DNA from: Orychophragmus violaceus
Lineage: Eukaryota; Streptophyta; Magnoliopsida; Brassicales; Brassicaceae
Assembly: GCA_030180135.1 (NCBI GenBank)
Contig: CM058232.1
Location: forward strand, 91,624,630-91,688,629
Direction of reading: 5' to 3'
Length of the DNA stretch: 64,000 bases
Numbering within the stretch: position 1 is the stretch's first letter; every line of letters starts with the position of its first letter. The position numbers and the translations under genes are program-made. Under the pieces are notes generated by a model. The model had not been told where the DNA came from. It did not search any database and saw only the letters and a list, made by a program, of their open reading frames with translations. Shown here one piece after another: positions 33,726 to 44,848 of the stretch.

Positions 33726-36353
33726 TTGAAACGCAACCGTGAAGAAGAAGAGGGAGAGGACGAAGAGGAAGCCCCAAAAACCGTCCGAAGAATCAACATG
33801 ATCATGGGAGGTCTAATCTCCGTAAACGATTCGGTCCGGTCAATCAAGGTCTACGAACGCCTAGCGTTAGCCGCGCAAAAAGCGCCTCAACCAATCTTGT
33901 CGGATGATCCACCCGTCATCTTTACCGACCAAGACCTCTATGGGACTCACTACCCCCATAACGACCCGCTAGTGGTCGAGCTGTTAATAGGAAGCTGCCA
34001 AGTATCTCGAATACTGGTAGACACCGGGAGCTCGATAGACTTAATTTTCCTGGATACGCTCAAAAAGATGGAAATTAAGGAGGAGGATATCAAGCAGAAG
34101 GCCAAGCCGCTCAAGTTGCCCGTTTTCGCAGGAGGAGTTAACAGATTGGTGAGGTTTCATGTCATTGACAAGCCAACCATCTATAACGTCATCCTCGGAA
34201 CTCCGTGGCTATACAACATGAAGGCGGTATCTTCGACATACCATCAATGTCTGAAATTCCCGACACCTAAAGGAATTCAGACAGTCAAAGGATGCCAGAG
34301 CGCGAGCCGGTCGTGTTTTGCAAGAGAACATAAGATTAGAGTGCCTTCGTGCATGATCAATACTGAACGCGGAAGAAAAGGACCAGAAAAAGAACTGATC
34401 CAACAAGTCATCATCGACGACTCAGATGCAAGCAAGTGTGTGGGGATCGGCGCGGAACTGCCAGACGACATCAAAAGGGAATTGATCGCCTTCCTACAGC
34501 AAGACGTTACAACGTTTGCGTGGACAATGAAGGACATGAAGGGTATCAATCCAACCATCACAACTCACGAGCTGAATGTCGATCCGACCTACAAGCCAGT
34601 TAAGCAAAAGAGGCGAAAACTCGGCCCTGAAAGGGCTAAAGCAGTCAACGATGAAGTAGAGAAGTTACTTGAAGCCGGTTCGATCCAAGAAGTCAAATAC
34701 CCCGATTGGTTGGCTAATCCAGTAGTCGTGAAAAAGAAAAACGGGAAGTGGATAATATGTGTTGATTTCACAGATCTCAACAAAGGCTGCCCAAAGGATA
34801 GTTTCCCGCTGCCGCATATCGACCGACTTGTTGAGGCAACAGCCGGAAATGAATTGCTATCGTTCATGGATGCGTTCTCAGGATATAATCAAATCCTCAT
34901 GAATCCGTACGACAGAGAAAAGACGGCCTTCATCACCGAACGCGGTACGTATTGCTATAAAGTCATGCCCTTCGGCCTCAAAAATGCCGGCGCCACCTAC
35001 CAGCGGCTGGTAAACCGGATGTTTGCAAGACAACTCGGCACAACAATGGAGGTTTACATCGACGACATGCTAGTCAAATCTATGATTGCCTCTCAGCATG
35101 TCGGCCATTTAAAGGAATGTTTCAACATCCTTAACCGGTACGGAATGAAGCTCAATCCAACTAAGTGTACGTTCGGAGTGACATCAGGAGAGTTCCTTGG
35201 GTACGTGGTAACTCAGAGAGGAATAGAAGCTAATCCAAAGCAGATCACAGCCATAATCGACTTGCCATCTCCCAAGAACACTCGAGAGGTGCAACGCCTC
35301 ACTGGCCGCATAGCCGCCTTGAACAGATTTATATCCCGGTCAACGGATAAATGTCTGCCTTTTTACGAGCTCCTGCGGGGGAACAAAAGATTTGTGTGGG
35401 ACGATAAGTGTCAAGAGGCATTCATCCAACTCAAAGACTACTTATCGAACCCGCCGATACTGTCCAAACCTGAGAACGGTGAGACATTGTTGCTTTACAT
35501 TGCCGTCTCAACAACAACAGTCAGTGGCGTACTAGTTCGGGAAGATCGAGGGGAACAGAAGCTGATCTTCTACGTAAGCAAAACGATGAACGGAGCCGAA
35601 ACCAGATATCCTGCAATGGAAAAACTGGCCTTCGCAGTCGTCATCTCTGCACGAAAGCTGCGACCATACTTTCAGTCACATCCGATCGCCGTATTAAGTA
35701 GCCAACCTCTTCGAACAATCCTTCACAGCCCGGGACAGTCTGGCCGTCTTGCCAAATGGGCAATAGAGTTAAGTGAGTACGACATCGAATACAGAAACAG
35801 GATCACCGCCAAGTCGCAGGTGATAGCTGATTTCCTTATTGAATTATCACCCGAATTAGATGTCGATACCGAGACAGAGGATAAAAATTGGAAGTTGTTC
35901 GTCGACGGGGCTTCATCGAAAAAAGGAGCCGGGATAGGGATACGCCTCATTTCACCGACCGGCGAAATACTAGAACAGTCCTTCAAACTGGGTTTCACGG
36001 CGTCTAACAACACAGCCGAATATGAAGCTCTGTTAGCCGGCCTCAGACTAGCCAGAGAAATCGGAGTACGACATCTCTTGGCCCATTGTGATTTCATGCT
36101 TGTAGCAAACCAGATCAATGGAGACTACGAAGCTAAAAACGAGCGAATGGAGGCTTACCGAAAGACGGCACTAGAGCTCACCAGTTCCTTCGAATTCTTC
36201 GACATTGTCCAGATACCAAGGAAGGAAAATGCCCCGGCAGACGCACTCGCGTCACTGGCATCAAATCCCAATCTCTGTCGACGGATCCCGGTAGAAACGA
36301 TCCATGAACCAAGCATCCCGCCCCCTGAGAGCGATGCCGGGTGGCGAGGATGA
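33726..36353 (+). CDS. pol: Gypsy D pol: protease, reverse transcriptase, two RNase H domains
   Basis: Open for 875 codons. Retropepsin-like protease with LVDTGSSIDL near residues 98-110. RT follows with KKKNGKWIICVDFTDLNK, the PFGLKNAGATYQRL segment and the active-site YIDDMLVKS near residue 445. Then a Ty3-type RNase H (LLLYIAVSTTTVSGVLVRED, KTMNGAETRYPAMEK) and a second, plant-type RNase H (LFVDGASSKKGAGIG, AEYEALLAGLRLA, HCDFMLV, KENAPADALAS). The tandem RNase H is a hallmark of Tat elements. A frame break at 36354 separates it from integrase. The frame starts without an ideal ATG, as expected after gag. Confidence 0.92.
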   Translation: MKRNREEEEGEDEEEAPKTVRRINMIMGGLISVNDSVRSIKVYERLALAAQKAPQPILSDDPPVIFTDQDLYGTHYPHNDPLVVELLIGSCQVSRILVDTGSSIDLIFLDTLKKMEIKEEDIKQKAKPLKLPVFAGGVNRLVRFHVIDKPTIYNVILGTPWLYNMKAVSSTYHQCLKFPTPKGIQTVKGCQSASRSCFAREHKIRVPSCMINTERGRKGPEKELIQQVIIDDSDASKCVGIGAELPDDIKRELIAFLQQDVTTFAWTMKDMKGINPTITTHELNVDPTYKPVKQKRRKLGPERAKAVNDEVEKLLEAGSIQEVKYPDWLANPVVVKKKNGKWIICVDFTDLNKGCPKDSFPLPHIDRLVEATAGNELLSFMDAFSGYNQILMNPYDREKTAFITERGTYCYKVMPFGLKNAGATYQRLVNRMFARQLGTTMEVYIDDMLVKSMIASQHVGHLKECFNILNRYGMKLNPTKCTFGVTSGEFLGYVVTQRGIEANPKQITAIIDLPSPKNTREVQRLTGRIAALNRFISRSTDKCLPFYELLRGNKRFVWDDKCQEAFIQLKDYLSNPPILSKPENGETLLLYIAVSTTTVSGVLVREDRGEQKLIFYVSKTMNGAETRYPAMEKLAFAVVISARKLRPYFQSHPIAVLSSQPLRTILHSPGQSGRLAKWAIELSEYDIEYRNRITAKSQVIADFLIELSPELDVDTETEDKNWKLFVDGASSKKGAGIGIRLISPTGEILEQSFKLGFTASNNTAEYEALLAGLRLAREIGVRHLLAHCDFMLVANQINGDYEAKNERMEAYRKTALELTSSFEFFDIVQIPRKENAPADALASLASNPNLCRRIPVETIHEPSIPPPESDAGWRG

Positions 36354-37656
36354 TATGTGATGCAACATTCATGCAAAGAACACCGACCTCATCGCTGTCC
36401 TAACCGACGACAATGAGGATTGGCGACTTCCAATAAGAACATACCTGACAGAAGGGAAGCTTCCCGAAGACAAATGGGAAGCACGACGACTTAAAGTCAA
36501 GAGCGCGCGATACACTATACATGACGGTATCCTTTATAAATATTCTGCTAATAAGATCCTCCTCAGATGCATAAACGGAGACGAAATAAGTCGAGTTCTC
36601 GAAGAGACGCACTCTGGAGCATGAGGCAACCACTCCGGAGGCAGGTCTCTCGCCCTCAAAATCAAGTTGAACGGTCACTATTGGCCGACTATGACAACCG
36701 ATTGCGAGACCTATTCTAACAAGTGTGAAAAGTGTCAGCGACATGCGCCATTCATACATCGACCTACAGAGTTGCTCACGACATCAACCGCAGCTTACCC
36801 ATTCATGAGATGGGCAATGGATATCGTTGGACCGTTACCATTATCCAATCAAAGACGTTTCCTGCTCATCATGACCGACTACTTCACAAAGTGGGTAGAG
36901 GCCAAGGCTTGCGTCGCGATCCACGATATCCAGGTCCAAAATTTCGTCTGGAAATACATAATATGTCGTTTCGGGCTGCCCTACGAGATCGTCACAGATA
37001 ACGGATCACAATTCACCTCGAAAGTGTTCGAAGGATTTTGCAAGAAGTGGGATATACGTCTTAGCAAGTCAACACCAAGGTATCCTCAGGGAAACGGCCA
37101 AGCCGAAGCTACGAATAAAACCATCATCGCCGGCATCAAAAAGCGCCTTGAGAGCAAAAAAGGACTTTGGGCAGACGAGTTAGACGGCGTCCTCTGGTCG
37201 CATAGAACGACATCCCGTAGCGCGACAGGAGCCACCCCATTCTCCTTGGCTTTCGGCGTAGAAGCAATGGTACCAGCAGAAGCTAACATTTACACTCTCT
37301 GCCGGTCTCTCATGCCGCATCATACCGAGATCAATGAAAAGATGCTAATCCAAGCTCTCGACACTTTAGAAGAGGAGCGAATCGAGCCCTACTCAGAATT
37401 CAAAATTACCAGTAGCTCGCAGCACGGTATTACAACCAGAAAGTCAAGGAGCGACACTTTCAAGTCGGTGACTACATCCTCCGCAAAGTTTTCGAAAACA
37501 CCAAAGAGTGGAAAGCAGGCAAACTCGGGGGCAAATTGGGAAGGACCTTACAAAGTCACGAAAGTCGTCAAGCCGGGAGTCTACGAGCTTGAGTCAATGA
37601 AAGGCAAAGCTTTACCGCGATCCTGGAATTCGGCGAGTCTGAAAGAATACTTCTAA
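36354..37656 (+). pseudogene. pol: Gypsy D integrase
   Basis: Joins element DNA to the chromosome. The N-terminal linker (DDNEDWRLPIRTYLTEG) and the H2C2 zinc finger lie at 36400-36740, with a TGA at about 36622 inside the finger. The open part from 36667 has CEKCQRHA, the core WAMDIVGPLP (D), VTDNGSQF (D) and NGQAEATNK (E), then a GPYKVTKV C-terminal region ending near SASLKEYF. The catalytic D, D, E set is intact but the upstream stops break the polyprotein. Confidence 0.92.
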
Positions 37657-37864
37657 GACGGCAAGGCTATCGCCAAAAAAAAAAAAAGTTGTATTATGAA
37701 CTACGAGTGACTTGATTCTTCCTCGGGAGATACGTAGGCAGCCTTGACCGGCACAGTCACAAATCTAATAAAAATTCTATTTTTCAGTTCATTTACCGCC
37801 TTGAAAGCCCCTCTAAAGCAGGTAAGTCCTTTCATTAAGCGTCTAAATACTCTTAATACTACTA
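37657..37864 (+). other. Start of the 3' region of gypsy D
   Basis: Non-coding. Contains a short A run near 37676-37686. No feature recognised before the tandem repeats. Confidence 0.6.
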
Positions 37865-38160
37865 AAAGCCGAGCTCCTTAGTTCGCAAAAGTCGAGTCTA
37901 AGTAACTCGCAGAAAGCCGAGCTCCTTAGTTCGCAAAAATCGAGTCTAAGTAACTCGCGGAAAGCCGAGCTCCTTAGTTCGCAAAAGCCGAGTCTAAGTA
38001 ACTCGCAGAAAGCCGAGCTCCTTAGTTCGCAAAAGTCGAGTCTAAGTAACTCGCGGAAAGCCGAGCTCCTTAGTTCGCAAAAGCCGAGTCTAAGTAACTC
38101 GCAGAAAGCCGAGCTCCTTAGTTCGCAAAAGTCGGGTCTAAAAGTAACTCGCAGAAAGCC
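37865..38160 (+). repeat. Six copies of a 48-bp tandem repeat, gypsy D
   Basis: Copies begin at 37865, 37913, 37961, 38009, 38057 and 38105 (AAAGCCGAGCTCCTTAG), with a broken seventh at about 38155. The copies are nearly identical. Each contains the paired words GAGCTCCTTAGTTCGC and GAGTCTAAGTAACTCGC. Confidence 0.93.
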
Positions 38161-38460
38161 GAGCAAAGACTCGCACTAGCATCATGCCTCCTGGCCAGGG
38201 GTGTGGTCTTCCTTGCGCACGAGGTGCACATCGTGGTAAGGAAAAGCAGAGATCCGTCTCGCACATTCTTCGCGGTGGGTAATAAGTAAGTCGGGCCACG
38301 AGCATCGCACATTCACCCACCCCTAGAATAAAGCCGAGTGCATATGCCTCGCAAAACGCCTTATGGCAAGAATAGAACGAAAAGTCGCCACCTGTCTAAA
38401 AAATTTATCAAAAAAAAATTTCAACACAGTGGCGCGACATCATCGCAAATCACGATGAAA

Positions 38461-38786
38461 GTCGCTAAGTTGTTTAGACTTGTTAGACAGCAAGTTTAAA
38501 ACAAGATTAGTCCGGTTTAATTGCGAGTACGTGATTAAGCTGCTAAATTGTTTAAACAAGTTGATAACAAGCTTAATACAAGATTAGTCCGATTTTCACT
38601 GTGAAATGCGTGTTAAAGTCGCTAAGTTGTTTAGACTTGTTAGACAGCGAGTTTAAAACAAGATTAATCCGGTTTAATTGCGAGTACGTGATTAAGCTGC
38701 TAAATTGTTTAAACAAGTTGATAACAAGCTTAATACAAGATTAGTCCGATTTTCACTGTGAAATGCGTGTTTAAGTCGCTAAAACC
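38461..38786 (+). repeat. 157-bp tandem repeat, two copies and a stub, gypsy D
   Basis: GTCGCTAAGTTGTTTAGAC starts at 38461 and 38618; a shortened third start is at 38775. Each copy has two internal sub-repeats with GTTTAAACAAG or TTTAAAACAAG followed by ATTAGTCCG. Confidence 0.85.
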
Positions 38787-39004
38787 GTTTAAAAATTGTC
38801 AAAGAACAAATTTAAACACGAATAGCCCGACTTAATGGAAAACCCACATTTCCAGCCACCACAAGTTTTGTAAATGGGCCGATTCAAATCGCTATTAAAG
38901 CAAAACTTAATATAGCTTAAAATATTCCTCTTATGATAAAAGGAATAAAGAGTTTTACAAAATAAGACATTACAAATAAAAAAAGAGGAGAGAGAAGGGC
39001 GCGA

Positions 39005-41643
39005 TTAGTCAGCCCTAGTTGGCGACTTCTCAGGTTCGTTGACCTTCTCGGCAGCCGCTTCCTGTGCCTTGTGAACGTCATCTAAAGCCACGACCTCTGA
39101 GCGGACAGACTCGACAAGATCAGCTGGAACTTCCTCAGGAATCACTCCAAGGTTGGTACCAAACTCGTTCATGCCTCTCGGAGTACGAGGTGGGGAGTCG
39201 CGAAAGAGGTTCAAAAGAGGATGTCAGAGCGGTGAGAGAGCAAAAGTCAATTCATCCTTGGTCACAACATTCAGGTTATCAAACTTGGCATCAGCCGCGG
39301 CTTCATCATTTGTGACTTGGTCCAGAACCGATTGAGGGATCGAGACGCCTTCATCGTTGAGTTTCAGCAAACACTTCCTAAGACCGGAAATCTGGCCGAA
39401 TTCGATCTGAAGAGAAGTCGCAATCTCCTGATCCTTTATGTAATGTTGGAAAAGATCGAAGTGGATCTGCGCCTTGGCTCTCGCCGCCGCATCAACACGA
39501 TCCCTCTCCTTCCTGACGAAATCGGTGAACGATTCCCGTTGCTTCTTCCTCTCTGACCGAAACGCGAGAAGGTCGGCCTTTGATTTCTCATCAGCCGCGC
39601 GAAGTTTTTCTTCAGCATCGCGGAGCTTGTTTGCAAGGACTAGATTTCTCGCCTCCAGCGCTTCCTTTTCCTCCTTCGCCTTTTTCAAAAGACCGTCTCT
39701 CTTTGTGACGGCATCAACAAGTTTTTAGGCCGCATGGGTGCTCTCAAGGGCCACACGGTTGGAAGCCGCTATCATCTATAAAGACAAGGAAGTCAATTAG
39801 ATAAAAAAAAAAGAGAGTAAAACAAATCTTCAAAAGATTATAAAAATTACCGCCGCCTCGGCCTGTTTCAAGCTAACGATGGCATCAGAATGGGGAAGCT
39901 CCTGGATTTTTGGCCAATCCAAATCATTTCCCCGCACACAGGTGAGCAGGTTAAAACATTCTTGCGGATTGTCGATAAGAGGAACTTCGCTTTCATACTG
40001 AAAAGCGAAATTGTGAATCGAAGGCTGGATAGCCCCACTTTTTGACGGGCCTAGAGGACGAGCAAGCACCAGATCCTTACGGGTTACAAACGGCTTCAGC
40101 ATGCCAGAAGCATTGGCGACAACCCCGGAATCTTCATAAAAACGCTTCCAAGGATTCTTAGGCTTGCCAGAATCCTTGTCCATGTTAAGTTGCTCAGAAG
40201 CCTCCTTCGCGACTTGGCTTTCGACAGCAATTTTCTTTGTCGGATTCTCCTGATCCGACCTTCCTTCAGCCACTCTCTTCTTGGATAGGGGTTTGGCTGA
40301 CGCCTTGACTGGTGGAGCCACCATGATCGGTTTAGTGGGAGCAGCACAAGCGGCCGACTTCTCGGCAACATCAGTCACCACTTTACCGCCATCCTGAGAA
40401 GGTAAAGCCTTTTCCTTCGACGGCTTACTCGAGGAAGGGTTGGACGATATCTTTTGAGAATAGTCAACCGACACAATCTTCTTCACCTTTCCCATCCTCC
40501 TTGGCTTCACTAGCTGTTCAGGAGCAACCTTCGTCTTGGTGTCCCACTTAACTGGATCAACAAAAAGTCAGAATCGACAAAAATAAAAACTATCATAAAG
40601 CGGTAGACAAACCTTCAGAGATCCGTGGTAAGAACTTATTGATACGATCACAAGTAAGGTCTGACCACTTGCGCAAACCCAAAGCCTGAATCTGCTCGAG
40701 AATAGGGAAGTAGTTGTCGGGATACGGCTTCAGAAAAGGGTGATCCACTGCAAAGACAAAAAAGAATTAAGTAAATTGCCATGTTCAAAAGATAAGCAAA
40801 ATTGGGACGACATCTACCATAATCGGTATTCCAAGACGTCCTGATAAGCTCCCTATGTTCGTCAGGAACGACAAAGGAAGACAATTCGACAAAGAAATAG
40901 GATCGTTGCCAGTTGTTGATCTTCTTGGGCGCGTCTGTCAGAATGCGGTTGCCACTTTTGAATTTAACCGCAAAACATCCTGGGCTAGTAGCCTTTATGC
41001 GGTTAATCGACGTCATCTCCTCGAAGATCTGTGTGGTTATGGTAATACCAGCCTCAGCTCCTAATACTAGAAGGCCGACCATGTGGCGAACTGCAACGGC
41101 TGAGAGTTGGGAGATGGCAATTTCACGACGGTGGCAATATGAGATCAACAAGTCAGGTAGCGGGAACCAACAACGGCAACCTCCAGTGTCGGTGTTGATA
41201 AAATACGACTCGTAGAGGGTCATGTATCCCGGTGGAGGACTCCAAGGACGGTCTTGTAGCATAGATCTGACCGACGTCGCGTTAGATCTGGTCTGGAAGA
41301 CGTTACCAAACACATCGCTGGGTTCAACCGGCAATACAGCAGGAACATTTTCATCGGAACCGCCTTGACAAATATCGATGCCGTCTTCATCATTATCGGA
41401 ATCCCGCAACCGAGGGGTGGTCAAATCTTCCCGGCCGGAGGTCTCGGCCGCATCGGTTCGACGAGATGCCTCACGACGACGTCGAAGTTCTTCGATCTCA
41501 AAATGAACAGGATGATTCTTCAAGTCGGATGAAACACTCGAAGACGTTGGAGCGGAGGCAGACTGACGACTTGACGAATCATCCGCAGATGAAACAGTGA
41601 CAACTTCTTTGTCCTTATTTCCCGAACAACGGATCAAAGACAT
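39005..41643 (-). pseudogene. Antisense spliced gene of gypsy D (Transposase_28-like, coiled coil)
   Basis: Four exons on the reverse strand fit with correct GT-AG borders and phase: 41643-40818, 40747-40613, 40551-39851 and 39775-39005 (introns of 70, 61 and 75 bp). The first exon starts MSLIRCSGNKDK. It contains the domain known as 'putative gypsy type transposon' (Pfam Transposase_28), with PPGYMTLYESYF, WFPLPDLLISYC, ISQLSAVAVRHMVGLLVL and WQRSYFFVEL. The last exon is a long coiled coil (KKAKEEKEALEARN and RDAEEKLRAADEKSKA). A TAA at 39725-39727 and a TGA at 39221-39223 interrupt the last exon. Antisense ORFs here are known in Tat elements; the function is not known to me. Confidence 0.85.
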
Positions 41644-42139
41644 AATTTACTGAAGAACGGACGAAGAACACAAAAGACAAACGAGGATTGATCTAAAAAC
41701 CTATAAAGCCTACGGCGGAGCAGCGGCTGAGCACTTACCGGAAAATAAATATCCAGAGAGAGAGAATTACCTTTCAGAATTTCTTCACTCAAGAGAAATG
41801 AGGAAGCAAGAAGTAAAGAGGAACTACTTATAGTGAAAATGACGGCGCAGAGATCGAGGCACACCATTACCTAGACGACGCTTCGCACTTCGCATCTACC
41901 CGGCAATTGGACCGAGAATAAATTCCGGTTTCGTTGGATCACCATCGGTTTGGAGTCGATTGTTCGATTTACCACCGGTCAAAGTTAAGCCGGATCGACC
42001 CAATAAGAATATGGGCATGAACGAAAATAAAGCTCGCCAGACGACAAATATGGGCCTATCAAAAATCATTTCTTAAACCATAGGTTAACTCCTCGTAATG
42101 ACGACTTGAAATCAAGTCGCCACACTGGGGGGGGCTTAT
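41644..42139 (-). promoter_or_regulatory. Upstream region of the antisense gene, gypsy D
   Basis: About 500 bp between the antisense start and the 3' LTR, presumably its promoter and 5' UTR. It carries pyrimidine-rich stretches on the reverse strand but no certain TATA box. The G-run ending at 42134 next to the LTR is the element's polypurine tract on the forward strand. Confidence 0.45.
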
Positions 42140-42673
42140 TGTTGGAGTCAAGATTAGCACCTTCCTGATAAAAAGGCCTATTCATGAGTTTAGGTCGGCC
42201 CAGAATGGAAAGTCGGAAATAAAAGCCCAAGGCGGTAAAACTTAGGTTAAACTGAACTCGGGATTACCGGCTTACATTAGGGTTTGGAAGGAATTAAAGG
42301 CGCCGCGTGACGACGACAAATACAGAAATATACCATATGGCGATAAAGTCGGAATTTTAGGAAATATTCGTATTTATCTTGTATTTCCTTATGTGTTAAA
42401 CCGACTTGTAACCCTATATAAGGGAACCCAATAATCATTCAAGAGATACGCTTTTCATAATACTTTGAGCCTAAGAGACTTTAGAGCAAACTTAAATTAA
42501 AATCTCTCCGGCGACTTATTCAATTCTCTTTTACCGGCTTCCATCTCGGAAACACCGGTTATAAACCCTAATTTCCTAACTCTCACCGTGTTCATCAATT
42601 CTTCTTTTAGAATCCCTAAATTTCTAACCTAAAACTCTTGCTATCTTTGGATAGACCGAGTTGAGATCTTACA
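42140..42673 (+). repeat. 3' LTR of gypsy D (534 bp)
   Basis: Same length as 31351-31884. About eight differences, seven of them transitions. TATA at 42415-42422. Followed by the duplicated GTCAT. Confidence 0.95.
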
Positions 42674-43353
42674 GTCATCAAGTTGAGGACTTGATCATGA
42701 AACCCTATAAATGAAAGATGACATAAAATTATGTTTGTCCCTGGTCGTAGGTTGTTAAAGTGGGACACTAACAACCGTTAAGACTAGTATGTGAGGTGAC
42801 GTATGACTAAGTTTCATGGAGTCATTGATATGAGTATCAACGTCAATCACATAGATATATGTTGGTGAATATATGATCGGACATGACCAGCTAATGAGAA
42901 CTCTACAGGATAGTTATATCAGTGTCATGAGAGGTTCTAATTACAACTATAGAGTATAGTCCTTAGACCTGAGTTCATCATGCTTTCTAGCATGTGAATT
43001 GGTACGCTTTGACCTTGTCAAACGTCGTTCCGTAACTGGCGGCTATAACGGCATTGCTTAGGCGTCTCATGAAGTGTGTGTAGAAACAGGGATGGAACAA
43101 GATGGGATTTGTCCCTCCTATATAACAGGAGAAAAATATCTCAGGGCCCATCGAAGATTTGATACTGAGAAAATGCATGGCCGTGCTCAAACGAGGTGAT
43201 TGTCAGTCGTTTGTTTTTATCAGTATAAATCAGGAGTTCGATGAACATGATGTTGGCTATAATAAGGATGACACAGTTTCTTGCCTTATGCCATATCGAG
43301 ATATAGCGACGAAGGGATTATGGGAATATATGATTCCAGTACAAGTGGGAGAT
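42674..43353 (+). other. 3' non-coding region of copia B, second part, with polypurine tract
   Basis: Homologous to 5290-5964 of element A. Ends in AAGTGGGAGAT before the LTR. Confidence 0.88.
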
Positions 43354-44077
43354 TGTTGGGATTATGTCCTGAAATCATATTGTACTGACTTTGATTGATA
43401 GTTGTATTGTCGAGATCGGACAATTCATGTGATACTAGGTAGTCATAATGTTTTGCTAGAAGCCGCTTATGACAAATGAGTTGTTACTCATTGCTAGTAT
43501 TATGTGAACCTACAGGGTCACACACCTAAGCAAGCTGGATACACTTAGTATGGGATTGATCATTGGCATATGGTCTGGTCAATGTGTATTGGATACACAT
43601 TGAAATCGAGTTTTAAGAGGTGTGTCGATCGACACCATTGGGTGTGTCGATCGACACAAGGCTGGTTACGAAACTGATGTTTCGGTTTGATGACTTAAAC
43701 GAATTGGATTAATCCAATGATCGGTTTTAGTCATTCCAGGTCTATATAAAGGCTTATATGGACGACCTGGAACCCTAGCCATGGTTGAGACTTCTTCATG
43801 ACAGAAAACGCAGCTACCTCGAGAAACACATGAATTCCCAGGAGATCTGATTCCCGGCACTAGCATCCCGGCGGATTCCAGCTTGTGTGCGTGTGGACTG
43901 CAGTAGCGGCGCAGCATCTGAGGCGCTGGAGATCTTGTTTATCTGACCCAATTTCGCTGCAAAGTTCCAGGTAAACACGAGATCATCAGTAAGGATTCAA
44001 TTAACTAAACCCTAGATCCTAGGCTTCAGGAACTGGATGGAATTCTGAAACTGTTAGAATTGGCCGATGTTCCTTCA
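43354..44077 (+). repeat. 3' LTR of copia B (724 bp)
   Basis: Matches 18493-19216 with about 14 differences. TATA at 43743-43750 and the palindrome pair at 43622-43635 and 43644-43657. Confidence 0.95.
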
Positions 44078-44166
44078 GGTATGTGCTTTTCTGAATATGT
44101 TGTGCTTATTATGCATGTTTTTGTGTGTCATTGCTGTCCTTCCTTCTCCGGCTCTCGACTTGTGCC
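44078..44166. other. Host segment between copia B and the hAT element
   Basis: Continuation of the sequence left of copia B. It ends with CTTGTGCC, the left copy of the hAT target duplication. No gene seen. Confidence 0.5.
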
Positions 44167-44840
44167 CACTGGCAAAGGCACATGGAGGTAACAGGGGGCA
44201 GATGCCCCCATTAATTTTTTTAAAATACATGTAAATTTTAAGAGATTTTGATAATGCCCCCCATTGATATTTGCAGTTATGCCCCCAATCTTTTTGAAAA
44301 TAACATTGAAACATAACAAATTTAATTTAAACATAAATAATATTTGTTCAAACTCATATATCCAATTTTCTCATTCCTTTAAATTTTACGTGTGAAACTT
44401 TATATTTTAACTAAACTAACCTTTTACCTAATGAATTTGTTGAATTAATTAAATATGTTTTGTAAGTTTATTTTCTTTAGCGAAATCTCCTAACTTTTAG
44501 CCATGTAACTTACATGCTTTCATAAATAATATAAATATCACTATATAAAATGTACATTTTTAGCTTTTAGTAATTTAAAATGTTCTATTTTTATATAATT
44601 TTTATTATTCTAATTTACTAACTGGATTCAATTTCAATTATTTATAGATAAATTAATAAAAATTTCATAAACTTTAAATACTATTGTTACAAAAGTTTGT
44701 TATGTAGAATAAATTTAATAAATTATATTATAATATTTTATTTTTAATATTTGTTTTAAATATTTATTTTTAATATTTTGCTTATTATATATAAGTTTAT
44801 ATCTTGTCCCAGTGAAAATTAATTTCTAGATCCACCACTG
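44167..44840. mobile_element. Non-autonomous hAT-type element (674 bp)
   Basis: Starts CACTGGCAAAGGCACATGG and ends CTAGATCCACCACTG. The ends show the hAT pattern (CAGTGG-like, weakly inverted), and the flanks CTTGTGCC and CTTGCGCC form an 8-bp duplication with one change. A GGGGGC...GCCCCC foldback sits near the left end and the rest is AT-rich without coding. Confidence 0.7.
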
Positions 44841-44848
44841 CTTGCGCC

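Larger units (their letters stand above)
31351..42673 (+). mobile_element. Ty3/gypsy retrotransposon D (Tat type, with antisense gene)
   Basis: An 11,323-bp element with 534-bp LTRs (31351-31884, 42140-42673; about eight differences) and a perfect GTCAT duplication (31346-31350, 42674-42678). The order is gag, protease, RT, RNase H, a second plant-type RNase H, then integrase, followed by a long 3' region with tandem repeats and a spliced antisense gene. Dual RNase H and extra 3' sequence mark the Tat lineage. Gag has several nonsense codons, so this copy is not autonomous. Confidence 0.95.
18493..44077 (+). mobile_element. Ty1/copia retrotransposon B, 25.6 kb because of two nested insertions
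   Basis: Two 724-bp LTRs (18493-19216 and 43354-44077) with about 14 differences bracket a primer site, leader, gag and degraded pol. Flanks ggtct and ggtat agree at four of five bases, consistent with a decayed 5-bp target duplication. Removing C (21271-28504) and D (31351-42673) with their duplicated sites leaves about 7.0 kb, the normal size for this family. Pol is heavily damaged and lacks the reverse-transcriptase core, yet the LTRs are about 98% alike, so B probably moved as an already defective copy. Confidence 0.93.

Noticed and set aside
37865..38160. Possible CRISPR-like array
   Set aside because: The repeats are contiguous with no unique spacers, in a plant gypsy element. It is an ordinary tandem repeat.
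37843..38166. Reverse-strand repetitive protein (ELRSSAF units)
   Set aside because: It is the translation of the 48-bp tandem repeat, whose length is a multiple of three. No start context or domain.
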